Part shown: one piece after another, positions 49,968 through 50,061 of the stretch
How the letters are laid out: each line of letters starts with the position of its first letter
How positions within the stretch are numbered: the first letter of the stretch is position 1
Notes under the pieces: generated by a model
Databases searched by the model: none
Told to the model about the DNA's origin: nothing
The model's input: only the letters and a program-made list of their open reading frames with translations
Origin: Chloroflexi bacterium CFX4
GTDB lineage: Bacteria; Chloroflexota; Anaerolineae; Aggregatilineales; UBA2796
Direction: 5' to 3'
Length of the DNA: 50,061 bases
Assembly (NCBI GenBank): GCA_021404685.1
Contig: QWHC01000024.1
Span: 1-50,061, forward strand
Translations under genes and position numbers: made by a program

Positions 49968-50061
49968 ATGGCAAAGAGCAAATTCGAGCGGACGAAGCCG
50001 CACTGCAACATCGGCACGATTGGTCACGTTGACCACGGCAAGACCTCGCTGACAGCCGCCA
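49968..50061 (+). CDS. tuf: Elongation factor Tu, 5-prime part
   Basis: The first 31 codons are present: [20 protein letters not shown], then [11 protein letters not shown]. The G1 P-loop GHVDHGKT identifies EF-Tu, which delivers aminoacyl-tRNA to the ribosome. A strong GGAGGTAAAG lies upstream of the ATG at 49968. The rest lies beyond the window. Confidence 0.96.
   Translation, partial: MAKSKFERTKPHCNIGTIGHVDHGKTSLTAA

Overview
The window reads as a chromosomal segment of a bacterium of moderately high GC, most likely a member of the Chloroflexota (perhaps Anaerolineae-like). This placement is an inference. It rests on the str operon (rpsL-rpsG-fusA-tuf), on an S12 protein with a longer segment before its conserved core of the kind I associate with Chloroflexota, on the number of GAF histidine kinases and Ser/Thr kinases with Thr/Pro-rich tails, and on polytopic glycosyltransferases of a kind common in that phylum. 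There is no rRNA, tRNA, CRISPR array, prophage or intact insertion sequence. The only possible mobile-element trace is a short, frame-broken transposase-like fragment at the extreme left edge.

Layout. 0.2-2.0 kb: a minus-strand pair of a lipid kinase and a PTPMT1-like phosphatase, plus a small DUF1328 membrane protein. 2.2-9.3 kb: signalling genes (Ser/Thr kinase with a Thr/Pro-rich extracellular tail, GAF histidine kinase co-transcribed with a tandem cyclase-homology protein, Nudix protein, TPR protein). 9.3-14 kb: DCC and YbjQ proteins, asnS, a YeaQ-like membrane protein, an acetyltransferase and a family 1 glycosidase. 14-18.7 kb: a YbbR-repeat protein and two envelope glycosyltransferases. 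18.7-23.8 kb: a metal-homeostasis block. Two CobW/COG0523 GTPases diverge from a region with two Fur-family (probable Zur) boxes. One operon also carries an FmdB-type zinc ribbon, the other a cysteine-free ribosomal protein L33. A P1B-4 metal ATPase converges on the block.

24-29 kb: an OmpR-type response regulator converges on a minus-strand operon of GAF-PAS histidine kinase, zinc-ribbon protein, and a divergent succinyl-CoA-ligase-like sucC/sucD pair. 29-35 kb: an aminotransferase, tatA, and an envelope glycosylation group (GT2, GT-C-like membrane protein, LPG-synthase-TM/flippase-like protein). 35-42 kb: htpG, a methyltransferase/APH-like kinase pair, an M24 peptidase, and a DNA methyltransferase fused to an Mrr-like nuclease domain. 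42-46.6 kb: aldo/keto reductase, SIS-domain sugar-phosphate isomerase, class V aminotransferase, UGT-type glycosyltransferase. 46.6 kb to the end: the str operon behind a strong promoter and a roughly 200-nt leader that can form mutually exclusive helices.

Themes. Most genes lie in short operons with 4-nt overlaps (ATGA or GTGA). Recognisable promoters have a TATAAT-like -10 and usually a poor -35. Most likely terminators are long GC-rich hairpins without an evident U-tract. The best candidates for follow-up are the zinc-responsive divergon with cysteine-free L33, the str-operon leader, the methyltransferase-nuclease fusion, and the kinase-zinc ribbon-SucCD operon.
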